Assembly: GCA_018613035.1 (NCBI GenBank)
Contig: JAGGRA010000005.1
Span: 62,001 to 126,000 of the forward strand
Direction of reading: 5' to 3'
From: Pseudomonas sp. ISL-84
Lineage (GTDB): Bacteria; Bacillota; Bacilli; Bacillales; Cytobacillaceae
Length of the DNA stretch: 64,000 nt
The notes beneath the pieces are model-generated. The model did no database searches. It was given only the letters and a program-made list of their open reading frames with translations, and was not told the DNA's origin. Each line of letters opens with the position of its first letter. The first letter of the stretch is position 1. Position numbers and translations under genes: made by a program. Of the stretch, positions 41,564 through 50,635 are shown piece after piece.

Positions 41564-44500
41564 TCAATCAATTTCCAACGTGTGGTCTTTTAATTCTTTT
41601 AGTAATGCAGAACGTAATTGATTAAGAGCCTCGTCTAAATCTTGCTGAGTTTCGATTTTATTACGACCATTAAAAAATATACGATATATCTCATTTGAAC
41701 TTAGACGTTTACTTTTCTTCTCCCTTATCACGACTGGTATTTTTTTATCATCAGGCTCAACAACCGGTGGCTTTCTCAACTCTTCTTCCAGTTCTTTTGC
41801 TCTTTTTTCAATCCTAAATGCAATTTCATTTAACTGTTGTAGTAGCGCTCGAATGGTTACAAGACTGCCTTCTGTTAATATACTTGACTTAATTCGATAG
41901 AAAATGTTGTACTCGTTTTCAATATAACCAACAATAGATGGGATATTTTGATAATAATCTTTTAATTCCATTAAGTTTGTTTCCATGTGACCTACTTGTA
42001 CCTGAATAGCCTGTCGTTGCTCGTTTACTTCATTTTTAATATTCTCTTCTAACTGACTAGTTAACTGTGGAAGTCTCGGTATATCACGATAAGGTTCTTG
42101 CTTTGTTAAAATGTCCGAAATTTGCTTTTTAATCAATTGGACATCTGTATTTTGTATAAGTGCTAAATCTCTCTGATATCTTTCTAAAATTTCAACTGCT
42201 TCATTAAAAACTGTAATGGGTGTTTTATTATAAAATCCTTTTAGTTTCTCTAAAACTCCAAACCACTCATCAATCTCTTCTTCAGCATTAATGAATTCTT
42301 TCACCATTTGCTCTGCATCTCTAATTTGCAAAAGCTTTTGTACCCCCATTGAAAGTGAATTTATCTCTCTCTCACCCGGGTAAGGATAATTTCGTGAACG
42401 CTGAGATTGACGCTTCAATCGAATTTCTTCAAGTGGTGATTGAAAGCGTTCTTTCAATTCAGCCTCTGCGGCAATAGCAAAATCTTGATACGTATCTCCT
42501 ACCTCGGAACGACTAAAGAAATGTCTCATTAATGATATAAACCCTCTTCTTATTTTTAGATCCACTTCAATTTCTGGAATTACTCGTATTTTTTCACGTT
42601 CAGATACACGAGCTAGACGATCATAAAATTTGGAGTTTTCTGGAGTGAACTTATCATCCCCAAGAAATAATTTTACCTTTCCAGCATTCATATGAGCCAA
42701 TATTAAGCCGATAATATCATACTCACTCCACCCATAAGGAATCGCGTGGTACTTTTCTATAATCGATTTTATGGATGGTGGTTTTTCATGCATTCTAGCA
42801 ACATCTTCAAGATATTCTTTTAATTCATCAAAGGCTTTACGATTATTCATCGTTTCATAATCTATAACTTGTTCGGCAAGTTTCTTCCATGATTCTTTAT
42901 ACGTTTTGAAAGAGACTGGAACGTCCATATAATCAAGATACTTATACGTATTACTAATTAACATATTAAAGGCACTGCTTACTTGATTTTCAAATGAACC
43001 TTTATAAGAACGTTGTTGGCCTTGAATATAAAATAAGGCTTTATCACAAGCTTTTTTCAATAACTCTTCCGCTTTTTGTTCAAACTCCTCCACGGAAACT
43101 AGTTTCGCATCGTAAATACGATGTTGTGTTTGTGTTGTACTATTATTTCGTTTTAAATTAACATAGCGTTGTACCTGTTCAGAATACTTAATTGCTGCTT
43201 CTGCGGCAGCGACAAGTTCTTCGTCAAGGCATATCACCATTTGGCCTGAATTGGCTTTTAAGGCAGCTTCCATGTCAGACATATTTACAGAAAAGACTTG
43301 CAATGTTAATGGGTAGGACATATTCCCCTTGGAATAATTATCAAAGCGTTTATTAAAATCAAAGGGTGGAGTATCTTTTCTGTAAATATAATTTAATTTC
43401 GGATACATTTTCGAGAAGAATAATTTACCAAGTTGTTCTTTAATCTTAGTAGAATTAACTTCAACACTCCTGATTTCTTTATTAATCTCTTGTTCTTCAT
43501 CGGATAAAAATGAATAAGTGCCATCAGCATGTTTTTCAATGAACATCGCTTGTTCCAGACGATTTAACGATTCTTTGACAGGGAGGTCGTTTTTATCATT
43601 GTTTATGGTTTCTAAAATTAGAGTAGCAATATTATTTGGTGTTGCCTTTATTTCATCTATACCTTTAATTAAATAAAGCACTTTTAAGACCGGGATATCT
43701 TCTGGTAAAATATTTTCAATATTTCTGGCGCGATCCTCAGCCCTACTGATAGTTCTTGTAATAGATGTTTCCAAGAAATTACGAATTGAAGGAAAAAACT
43801 CTTCTAATGTAACAAGATTGCCTATTTGTTCTCCAGCATTAAGTTTAGCCGCTTCTTGAAATGCTTTAAGCAAAGAGCGTTCACCGTGAGCTAGGCTTGT
43901 TCCACCTTCGCCATGAATTCTAATTTTATTAAATACCTTTTGCAGTAAATCTACCTGATATGGAATAAATGGATAAAGAGCTGCAAATTCTTCGGCTGAT
44001 CGATAGCCTGAACGGAACTGGGTCGTATTAGGATCAAAAGATAAGCGGTTTCGAACAATCTGCTCAATCGGTTCATACGTCATTTTTAGTGTTTTATCTG
44101 CTGTATCTGTTTTTTCTAATATACGACGCTTAATGACTTCATCTGTGTTCGCACTCGATAAGTTAATGCGGGTAGCAAAGCGACCTTGAATCTTTGAAAA
44201 ATCGTTTGTGCTATGAATATTTGCAACAGCTTTAATTTTTTCCTGTGAGGTAACAATGACCCATGCTTGGCCCATTGAAGTTCCGCCAATATCTTCAACG
44301 ACAGTTTGTAAATTAAGCATTAAGTTAACATCGGTTCCTATATACTGTCCTACTTCATCCACCAAGAAGACGAGACGATAATCTTGACCACGGTGACGAC
44401 AATATTCCGCAATTAGTTGAGAGAGCTTTTCAGAAGTCATACTGAAAGTATTCTTACTAATTTCAAAAAAGCTGTTTGCTGTTTCTTCGTCATATCCTGT

Positions 44501-45133
44501 TTCAATAAGCGCTTGAACAATTTTTTTACGGCGTATGACTGCCTTTAATCGAAAATCTTCCCATTCTGTATCATATAGACGCTTAATGATGTCTTTGAAT
44601 GCTCCGTATTTTCCTTCTTCATCTAACTGACGCTCCATATCAGCAAGCCACAACGTATCTGAATAGCCTAAATGACGATTAAAAACACGCAGAAATACTT
44701 CTACAATACGTTCCTTGTTGGTTGCTCCTGATGAACTCATAGAATCAATATTGAATAGAATGGCATCTGAATCTTTTCCATCTACTTCTTTCATCCTTGA
44801 TAATAAAATTTGATTGGAGGTTTTCTCAATAAAGTATTCGTATGGTTTTCTGCCATTCACTTCTTTTCCATCAAGCAAATAAGATAAAATTTTTAAAAAA
44901 TGTGATTTACCTGAGCCGAAGAAACCACTAATCCAAACCCCAATATCTTTTGTTGGATTCTTATAAACTGCTATATAGTTTTCATAGAACTTTTGAAAGT
45001 ATTCGGTCACCTCTTCAGTCATGACATACTCTTCAAGTTCATTTTTAATTGTATCTTGATCCAGCTGGCCCGCTTGAACTACGCCATTAATGGTCCGAAA
45101 TATATCTTTCTTGAATATATCTTTCACTTGCAT
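41564..45133 (-). CDS. brxC: BREX P-loop ATPase BrxC
   Basis: The 1189-aa protein has a Walker A SGFFGSGKSHFLK near residue 68 and a Walker B VFLVDEVGQY near 252. Long helical and coiled-coil regions follow, and the tail is basic. It matches BrxC (PglY-like, DUF6079/COG1672 type), the large ATPase of BREX. It probably assembles with BrxB and PglZ on DNA. Length agrees with BrxC of type 1 systems (about 1200). It starts 14 bp after brxB with a good ribosome site. Only one brxC gene is present, whereas type 5 BREX has two. Confidence 0.95.
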   Translation of the reverse strand: MQVKDIFKKDIFRTINGVVQAGQLDQDTIKNELEEYVMTEEVTEYFQKFYENYIAVYKNPTKDIGVWISGFFGSGKSHFLKILSYLLDGKEVNGRKPYEYFIEKTSNQILLSRMKEVDGKDSDAILFNIDSMSSSGATNKERIVEVFLRVFNRHLGYSDTLWLADMERQLDEEGKYGAFKDIIKRLYDTEWEDFRLKAVIRRKKIVQALIETGYDEETANSFFEISKNTFSMTSEKLSQLIAEYCRHRGQDYRLVFLVDEVGQYIGTDVNLMLNLQTVVEDIGGTSMGQAWVIVTSQEKIKAVANIHSTNDFSKIQGRFATRINLSSANTDEVIKRRILEKTDTADKTLKMTYEPIEQIVRNRLSFDPNTTQFRSGYRSAEEFAALYPFIPYQVDLLQKVFNKIRIHGEGGTSLAHGERSLLKAFQEAAKLNAGEQIGNLVTLEEFFPSIRNFLETSITRTISRAEDRARNIENILPEDIPVLKVLYLIKGIDEIKATPNNIATLILETINNDKNDLPVKESLNRLEQAMFIEKHADGTYSFLSDEEQEINKEIRSVEVNSTKIKEQLGKLFFSKMYPKLNYIYRKDTPPFDFNKRFDNYSKGNMSYPLTLQVFSVNMSDMEAALKANSGQMVICLDEELVAAAEAAIKYSEQVQRYVNLKRNNSTTQTQHRIYDAKLVSVEEFEQKAEELLKKACDKALFYIQGQQRSYKGSFENQVSSAFNMLISNTYKYLDYMDVPVSFKTYKESWKKLAEQVIDYETMNNRKAFDELKEYLEDVARMHEKPPSIKSIIEKYHAIPYGWSEYDIIGLILAHMNAGKVKLFLGDDKFTPENSKFYDRLARVSEREKIRVIPEIEVDLKIRRGFISLMRHFFSRSEVGDTYQDFAIAAEAELKERFQSPLEEIRLKRQSQRSRNYPYPGEREINSLSMGVQKLLQIRDAEQMVKEFINAEEEIDEWFGVLEKLKGFYNKTPITVFNEAVEILERYQRDLALIQNTDVQLIKKQISDILTKQEPYRDIPRLPQLTSQLEENIKNEVNEQRQAIQVQVGHMETNLMELKDYYQNIPSIVGYIENEYNIFYRIKSSILTEGSLVTIRALLQQLNEIAFRIEKRAKELEEELRKPPVVEPDDKKIPVVIREKKSKRLSSNEIYRIFFNGRNKIETQQDLDEALNQLRSALLKELKDHTLEID

Positions 45134-45147
45134 TTGGTTCTCCCCCT

Positions 45148-45693
45148 CTACGAAATTCGTGATAATTGATACTGATCTTCATTATGTAAAATACCAAAAA
45201 GTCTAAGCTCCAAACCGGTAAAGTATCCGGGATAGAAAAGAACAATGGGTTTTCGGAAAGCATGGTTGGACAGCTTTTTTAGTAACTGACTGGATCTAAG
45301 AAGGGGATGCGCATTGCCAACACCTGTTATGAATACAATTTCTGCATCATCTACTTGATCGATAAAAGACTCAACAATAACATCTTGATCTTCTAATACT
45401 GTTTGTAAGGCATGTACTAACTCTTCATATCCCTCTTCTTCACTAATCTCTATTAGTTCATTTAAATCGTCTTCAAAGAGACTGAGTAAGAATTTAAACA
45501 AATGAAGCTCCTTAATCTCTATTGAAGTTCGATTCAAAACCCCTTCAACGTATGTGCGAACAACTAGTTCATCCTCTGCCGGATAATCGAATACATAGTG
45601 CGGAATTTCACTGCCAATCCCTGTAGGTCTCGTAAAGCCTTCTTCATTTATTCTTCTTTCCATTTGTTTTAAGCGCTCATATGTGTCACTCAT
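45148..45693 (-). CDS. brxB: BREX protein BrxB (DUF1788)
   Basis: A 181-aa protein of the DUF1788 family: early ERLKQMERRINEEGF, middle VFDYPAEDELVVRTYVEGV, and the conserved FITGVGNAHPLLRSSQLL with PIVLFYPG near the end. BrxB is a core, non-enzymatic BREX component that associates with other BREX proteins. It sits between brxA (11-bp gap) and brxC (14-bp gap), the normal order. Confidence 0.93.
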   Translation of the reverse strand: MSDTYERLKQMERRINEEGFTRPTGIGSEIPHYVFDYPAEDELVVRTYVEGVLNRTSIEIKELHLFKFLLSLFEDDLNELIEISEEEGYEELVHALQTVLEDQDVIVESFIDQVDDAEIVFITGVGNAHPLLRSSQLLKKLSNHAFRKPIVLFYPGYFTGLELRLFGILHNEDQYQLSRIS

Positions 45694-45704
45694 GTCTTTT
45701 TCAC

Positions 45705-46298
45705 CTACCTTAACTCGCTTAATAAATACAGCAACGGATCATAATCCTTAGCATAATTTTTTAGATTTTTGCTTATATGTAAAGGATTAATTAGAAATGT
45801 ATCTGCTTTTTCCTCCTGCAGCATTCCACTTTCTCTAAAGAACATTACTATTGAACTTTTTAACCTTTTTTTCGTTTCAGGCCTGAACCCAGCAACTTTT
45901 CCAGATTGTCCTTCTTTACGTTCAATAAAGAACTCAACATCTATAATCTGAATAGACGGCTTGTTATTATGATAATTGTACAAAATAACCTCATTAAAAA
46001 ATTCATAAGGTAGCCGGTAGCATTTTAAATAGCTATATAAAAGGAGGGCTTTTTGATCTAAACGGGAGCCATCTATATATAGCTTTGATAATTCAAGGTT
46101 AAATGTTTCAGAACGACGATATACCATTTGAAATCTCTTCTTAATACTAGACTCGCTTCTTAATTGAAACGAATTATGTTCAATAATTCTTTCTAAAATT
46201 TCACTTCTTGATAAACCTGCAATTTTCAATGGAAGAACAATATTTATTTCATTTTGAAACCAGCCTTCGCTGGTGAAACCTGCTGAATATTCCATCAT
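45705..46298 (-). CDS. brxA: BREX protein BrxA (DUF1819)
   Basis: A 197-aa DUF1819 protein: YSAGFTSEGWFQNEINIVLPL at the start, then an HTH-like helical fold (SRSEILERIIEHNSFQLRSESS) with SIKKRFQMVYRRSE. BrxA is a small DNA-binding protein related to NusB-like folds and is the first gene of most type 1 operons. The start is one of two adjacent ATG codons (46298 or 46295). The ribosome site ggaagg is far upstream, so translation initiation may be weak. It leads the leftward BREX operon, with a LexA-like box about 185 bp upstream. Confidence 0.93.
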   Translation of the reverse strand: MMEYSAGFTSEGWFQNEINIVLPLKIAGLSRSEILERIIEHNSFQLRSESSIKKRFQMVYRRSETFNLELSKLYIDGSRLDQKALLLYSYLKCYRLPYEFFNEVILYNYHNNKPSIQIIDVEFFIERKEGQSGKVAGFRPETKKRLKSSIVMFFRESGMLQEEKADTFLINPLHISKNLKNYAKDYDPLLYLLSELR

Positions 46299-46478
46299 AA
46301 AATCTTTATCACACCTTCCATAGTGATGATTGTGAATCTAGCATAAAAGTTAAATATTTCCACCACTAATTATAACAGTTTAAACTACCAAAAAGAATGT
46401 CACCCATTATTGAATCAAGTCCTTTGGTTACTACCTGATACTGATATAAAAACTCTAAGTTATAATTTGCTACTTGGA

Positions 46479-46491
46479 CGAACAAACGTTC
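46479..46491. promoter_or_regulatory. LexA (SOS) box candidate upstream of brxA
   Basis: CGAACAAACGTTC matches the Bacillus LexA consensus CGAACRNRYGTTY. On the leftward strand TATAAC lies about 15-16 bp beyond a TTGTTC inside the box, so the box would overlap the -35 region of a promoter directed at brxA. The full GAAC-N4-GTTC core is expected about once by chance in 64 kb, so the placement is the main support. Confidence 0.45.
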
Positions 46492-46533
46492 ACAAGGGGT
46501 TTTTTCATGTATGTAATCCTATTCTTTCATCAC

Positions 46534-47112
46534 TTAAACCTTTGTTATAATTTTCTCTGCCTCACTTTTCTTCTTAGCCCTAACCAGTGTAGATACCGAA
46601 ATCCCTGTCATACCTTCAACTTGTTTATACGAATGGTCTTCTAGTAAGGATAAGGCATGATTAACCTGCTGCCTTGAAAACTTTTTTGGTCTACCCTCTC
46701 GGAAATCAGGATTCTGCTTGGCCAATATTTTCCCTTCTTGAGTACGCTCTACAATCATATCTCTCTCAAACTCAGCAAAAGCAGAGAATATCGTGAAAAT
46801 TAACCTCCCAGTGGGGGTATTTTCAATCACACCCATATTTAAAACGTGAACTTTAATATTTCGATTAAATAAGTCTTTAATTGTTTCCAAAGCATCTTGT
46901 GTACTTCGGGCCAAACGATCTAGTTTAGTTACGACCAATGTGTCACCTTCTTTTAGATTTTCCATAAGCTTTTGAAATTCTGGCCGTTTTTTATTTGTCC
47001 CTGAATACTTTTCAGAATATATTACATCACAGTTCTCTTTTTCTAATTGTTTTAGCTGAACTTGTAAATCCTGATGAATTGTACTCACTCTTGCATACCC
47101 ATATTTCAACAT
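46534..47112 (-). CDS. Serine resolvase/invertase (small serine recombinase)
   Basis: The 192-aa protein has the resolvase catalytic domain with [13 protein letters not shown] (catalytic Ser about residue 9), the LDRLARS motif, [16 protein letters not shown], and a C-terminal HTH ([15 protein letters not shown]... [12 protein letters not shown]). It cuts and rejoins DNA at short res or inversion sites. I chose the ATG at 47112, after gaggtg, because it gives the normal N-terminus; an upstream start adds eight residues. It ends about 235 bp before brxA on the same strand and could help resolve multimers of the element or shuffle nearby DNA. Confidence 0.9.
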   Translation of the reverse strand: MLKYGYARVSTIHQDLQVQLKQLEKENCDVIYSEKYSGTNKKRPEFQKLMENLKEGDTLVVTKLDRLARSTQDALETIKDLFNRNIKVHVLNMGVIENTPTGRLIFTIFSAFAEFERDMIVERTQEGKILAKQNPDFREGRPKKFSRQQVNHALSLLEDHSYKQVEGMTGISVSTLVRAKKKSEAEKIITKV

Positions 47113-47480
47113 AGTCACCTCTTTAGTTAAATGCAAGATTCATTTATGAATATAAGTATTGATTATGCTTAATACCCTTATTTTACAGTACCTGTAATGT
47201 ATGTTCAATACTTTGAAGTTATGACTATATCATACCAAGGTTTAAAATTTGTTAAATACCATTTTGGATATAAAAAAGCCTAATTTCTACATTAAAATTG
47301 AGAAATTAGGCTTTTTTATATCCATTAAAGTCCCCGAGTGTTTTTACCGTTATTTTAGTACAGCACCGATAAGAAAATAAATAGAATTTCTTTTCGGTTA
47401 TATCCGATATTATTAAGGGAATATACAAGAAGCTTAAAACCATCTGTATTAGAAATAAGGTACCACCAATTCGGTAGTAT
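47113..47480. other. Intergenic region with a long perfect hairpin
   Basis: Apart from the hairpin at 47266-47323, I see no gene. The promoter and any res site of the serine resolvase should be here, but no clear paired sites are visible. Confidence 0.4.
47266..47323. repeat. Perfect 23-bp inverted repeat
   Basis: Positions 47266-47288 are the exact reverse complement of 47301-47323, with a 12-nt loop. The stem includes GCC-TAATTTCT with A and T runs on either side, so it can act as a bidirectional terminator. 23 uninterrupted pairs is longer than every other hairpin in the window. Confidence 0.85.
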
Positions 47481-48539
47481 TTATTTTTTTTTAGATCGCA
47501 TCATATATTTTTCAGCATGAGGTCTAATTGGGCCTGCCATATGCAAAGGCAATGACATATTTATAAAGTTCCTGTTTAATTTAAAAAATGGCAAATTAAT
47601 TTTCTCAGAGACTTTTCTTGGTGAATATCCTATTATCTTATTATCTTCTGGACCTAGCACAGTAATTTCTTTCTCTAATTCACTATTAGAATGTCTGGTA
47701 CTCTTAATGATTTTATTAATATATGTTAAGTGTACCTTATCATTAAAAAAGATGGTATTATAAGAATTTAAATATATTAGCTTGTTAATTTCATCTAATT
47801 GCTTGCCTTTATATACTTCAATTATTCCTTCTTTATTTTCAAAGAAATCATATAAAATATGGTCAAAAATACAAATACAAAGTTTTGGAGAAATAGGAAA
47901 AAATAATTGAAGTCCCATATTTGCAAGTCCATATCCTCTAATTTTATATTGTCTTTGAACATACATTTGATTATATCTCACAAGAGGATTGTCAGAAGTT
48001 ATAAAATGCCTCTCACTCTTACTAACCATTAAAATTGCTTTTAAATCCATTATTATTGGATAAGTCTCTGCTATAGCCCTTATTGAATATAGATTAGGTA
48101 TATTGAAACTTATCTTTGACTTTTCAATCGCTTCTATAGGTACTTTAAAGCTTTTATTCTTGTTTGCTTTCATCTTTAGGGAAATTTTTGCTTGCTTATC
48201 AATTAAATTATTAAATGAATCTGCCATCTTCAAATTTCTTGCTTCACACAATAATATAAATAATATTAGCAACGAATATTCTTGACTATTTTTATTCGGT
48301 ATTTGTTCAGTAGCAATTATGTTTTTAATTATTTTTGAACATTCATTTTCGAGATCCATAAACATATCTTCAATAGTTCCATCGTCCCCATAAAGATAGT
48401 CTTTACAGGCTTGTTTTTTAATTGAAGCCTCTTTAACATATCTTTTATTTCCTATATTGTACATACCAATGCTTTTTTTATTATTAGAAAAATTCTTTAA
48501 ATAAAATTGTGGAACAAAGTGATTACTAACTTTTTGCAT
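47481..48539 (-). CDS. DUF4238-domain protein (352 aa)
   Basis: The N-terminal NHFVPQFYLKNFSNN block and later SDNPLVRYN and FFPISPKLCICI segments define the DUF4238 family. These proteins are of unknown biochemical role. The conserved H-x-x-P-x-x-Y-L start suggests a metal- or nucleotide-binding site, but that is speculation. The gene is monocistronic, leftward, and next to BREX and a resolvase inside the element; its AT-rich composition matches the other accessory genes. A defence or toxin-like role is plausible but not shown. Confidence 0.82.
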   Translation of the reverse strand: MQKVSNHFVPQFYLKNFSNNKKSIGMYNIGNKRYVKEASIKKQACKDYLYGDDGTIEDMFMDLENECSKIIKNIIATEQIPNKNSQEYSLLILFILLCEARNLKMADSFNNLIDKQAKISLKMKANKNKSFKVPIEAIEKSKISFNIPNLYSIRAIAETYPIIMDLKAILMVSKSERHFITSDNPLVRYNQMYVQRQYKIRGYGLANMGLQLFFPISPKLCICIFDHILYDFFENKEGIIEVYKGKQLDEINKLIYLNSYNTIFFNDKVHLTYINKIIKSTRHSNSELEKEITVLGPEDNKIIGYSPRKVSEKINLPFFKLNRNFINMSLPLHMAGPIRPHAEKYMMRSKKK

Positions 48540-48779
48540 ACAAACTACTCCTAATTTTTTGTATATTACACAATTTTTAGTATAACAGAGTTCAAATCCT
48601 TACTTTACAAGTTATAAACGAAGCATTTTCCTTTTTTCTTAGCAAACACAATCCCTTCATGTGACGCATACGAAAAAACCTCAATCTAATTAGTTTATAC
48701 CCTATATTATCAGAAAATTAAGATTTTATTTTCTTCTCTATAACTCTTAAAATATTAAAATTTCAAGGTACTATGTATT

Positions 48780-48822
48780 GCAACCAGATAGGTTGCCGGC
48801 GATCATTTGGTTAATCTAACCA
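48780..48822 (+). promoter_or_regulatory. Two small palindromes upstream of the 56-aa ORF
   Basis: GCAACC-agata-GGTTGC (48780-48796) and TGGTTA-atc-TAACCA (48808-48822) are perfect 6-bp inverted repeats, both built on AACC/GGTT, between the promoter region and the ribosome site. They could be operator half-sites or attenuator hairpins for the recombinase gene. Confidence 0.4.
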
Positions 48823-48841
48823 CATTTTAGAGGGATAATAA

Positions 48842-49012
48842 ATGAATAGAAATATAAATTTTGATTATACAAGTCATTATGAATCCGTTTTACTCACTAA
48901 GGATGAAATAGGCAAAGTAAAGGCCGCAGAATTTATAAACTTTTTCTCTGATTTAGTACTTAAATATCATGATGATATTGAAAAGAAAAATATGGATGTG
49001 AAAAGAAAATGA
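48842..49012 (+). CDS. 56-aa protein coupled to a large serine recombinase
   Basis: An ATG ORF preceded by gaggg at 8 nt spacing. Its stop TGA overlaps the ATG of the recombinase at 49009 (ATGA), the classical layout for translational coupling. The product is a charged helical peptide (NRNINFDYTSHYESVLLTKDEIGKVKAAEFINFFSD..., read in parts). It has no known domain. The tight coupling suggests a partner of the recombinase, for example a directionality factor; this is inferred. Confidence 0.55.
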   Translation: MNRNINFDYTSHYESVLLTKDEIGKVKAAEFINFFSDLVLKYHDDIEKKNMDVKRK

Positions 49013-50520
49013 AAAAGACAAAGGCGCTTGTATATGTACGTGTTAGTACTGATAAACAAGCTGATAATACATCTATTCCAAAGCAAATTGAAGAATTAGA
49101 AGAATATTGTGATGCACACGGGTTTGATATAGTTTGTGCCTATAAAGAAGAGGCGTCAGCTAAAGATATTGACGGTAGAGAAGAATTTAAAAAGATGTAT
49201 AAATACTATATGGAAAATGAAGATATTGAATATATGATTGTGTTTAAATTAGATCGTTTATTTAGAAACTTTCTAGATTCTATTTTCTTTTGGGATCAAA
49301 TAAAGAGAGCAAATAAGCATTTTATTTCACTTACGGATAATATAAATACCAAAGATCCAAATGCTAAAATGATGTTTTTGGTAAATGCTTTGAAAGCAGA
49401 TATGGAAAGGGAAGATATCGCTTTTAGAACAAACTTTGGAATGGAAAAGAAGGCTGCTGCTGGTTATTTTAACGGCGGGAAAGTATTTGGTTATGAATCC
49501 GTTAGTAAGCGTCTTAGGGTTATACCAGAGGAAGCAGCGGTGATAGAATACATTTTTAATAAATACGTTTATGAACAATGGGGTTATAAAAAAATAGCAA
49601 GCAACTTAAACCTCCAAGGATTTAAGACAAAAAGAAATAATGACTGGACCATTAATGCTGTCAAAACCATATTAGAAAATAAAATCTACATTGGCTTTAT
49701 CAAATGGAGAAACGAATATACAAAGGGACAGCATGAACCTATTATTTCTAAAGAACTTTGGAATAAAGCACAGGAGCTTAAAGCGAAGAAATCCTATACA
49801 CCGACTAAGGTACATCCGGGAACCTTTCCACTTTCAGGGTTATTGAAGTGTCCTCAATGTGGTTCTTCAATGGTTCAGGGGAATAGTAGTGAAAAGTATA
49901 AGTATTACCAGTGTAATAAAAACAAGAATAGTGGAAGAAAAGCTTGCTCTGCAAATCTAATATCAAAGGAATACGCAGATGAGGCTGTACTTGCTAATCT
50001 AATTACCTATCTTGATAAACTAAATTTATCGTCATTACTGTTTACAATTATAAAATCCAATCTAGAAAGTAATCTTAAGTCCCTAGGCGATGAAGTCAAT
50101 TTATTAAATAAATCATTAAAATCTATACGTGAAAAAATAAAAAATGCTGCAGATCTCTTTTTGGGCAATGATAATGATTCTAATCAAAATAATAACAGTA
50201 CATTTTACTATCTCATTGGAGAATATGAAAAGGAAGAGGAAGATACTTTATCTCGATTAAATAAATTAAGTAAGGAAATTAACCTGCAAAACAACTTAAA
50301 TATCAAAAATAATATTGAATATGTAGCTAACCATTTAAAAGATTTTATAAATATAATTTCCGAAGAAGAAAAGAAGTTATTATTTCACAGTATTATTAAA
50401 GAGGTGCATGTTACAAATGGACCAAAACCAAAAGATAGATTAATTAAAAACGTAATCTTTCACTTTACTGAAGATGAATTTAATGAGTATGGTCTATCTT
50501 TAAGGCATGCTAGTTGCTAA
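49009..50520 (+). CDS. Large serine recombinase (503 aa)
   Basis: The protein has an N-terminal resolvase domain with VYVRVSTDKQADNTS (catalytic Ser about residue 14) and KLDRLFRN, and then a recombinase domain (GGKVFGYESVSKR...). A zinc ribbon (CPQCGSSMVQG... CNKNKNSGRKACSA) and a coiled coil follow. It is complete and is the second large recombinase of the element. It may work with, or independently of, the one at 52290. It is translationally coupled to a 56-aa ORF. Catalytic-domain similarity places it with phage or SCC-type integrases. No own attachment repeat has been found. Confidence 0.92.
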   Translation: MKKTKALVYVRVSTDKQADNTSIPKQIEELEEYCDAHGFDIVCAYKEEASAKDIDGREEFKKMYKYYMENEDIEYMIVFKLDRLFRNFLDSIFFWDQIKRANKHFISLTDNINTKDPNAKMMFLVNALKADMEREDIAFRTNFGMEKKAAAGYFNGGKVFGYESVSKRLRVIPEEAAVIEYIFNKYVYEQWGYKKIASNLNLQGFKTKRNNDWTINAVKTILENKIYIGFIKWRNEYTKGQHEPIISKELWNKAQELKAKKSYTPTKVHPGTFPLSGLLKCPQCGSSMVQGNSSEKYKYYQCNKNKNSGRKACSANLISKEYADEAVLANLITYLDKLNLSSLLFTIIKSNLESNLKSLGDEVNLLNKSLKSIREKIKNAADLFLGNDNDSNQNNNSTFYYLIGEYEKEEEDTLSRLNKLSKEINLQNNLNIKNNIEYVANHLKDFINIISEEEKKLLFHSIIKEVHVTNGPKPKDRLIKNVIFHFTEDEFNEYGLSLRHASC

Positions 50521-50544
50521 ATCACCATCTATTGCAAGTGAAGG

Positions 50545-50580
50545 TAGCAGTCTATTTTATAATAGACTGCTATTGCTTTT
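50545..50580 (+). terminator. Terminator of the 503-aa recombinase gene
   Basis: TAGCAGTCTATT and AATAGACTGCTA form a perfect 12-bp stem with a 4-nt loop, followed by TTGCTTTT. Confidence 0.92.
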
Positions 50581-50635
50581 AAATAAGTTAAGAAAATTAG
50601 AGTTTTTGTTATATAACTACTAAAACAAATATAAC

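Noticed and set aside
32085-46298. A BrxL (Lon-like protease) gene or a second BrxC
   Set aside because: No ORF of the right size with a Lon-type Ser-Lys motif or a second BrxC P-loop is present; the remaining genes in the element are assigned otherwise.
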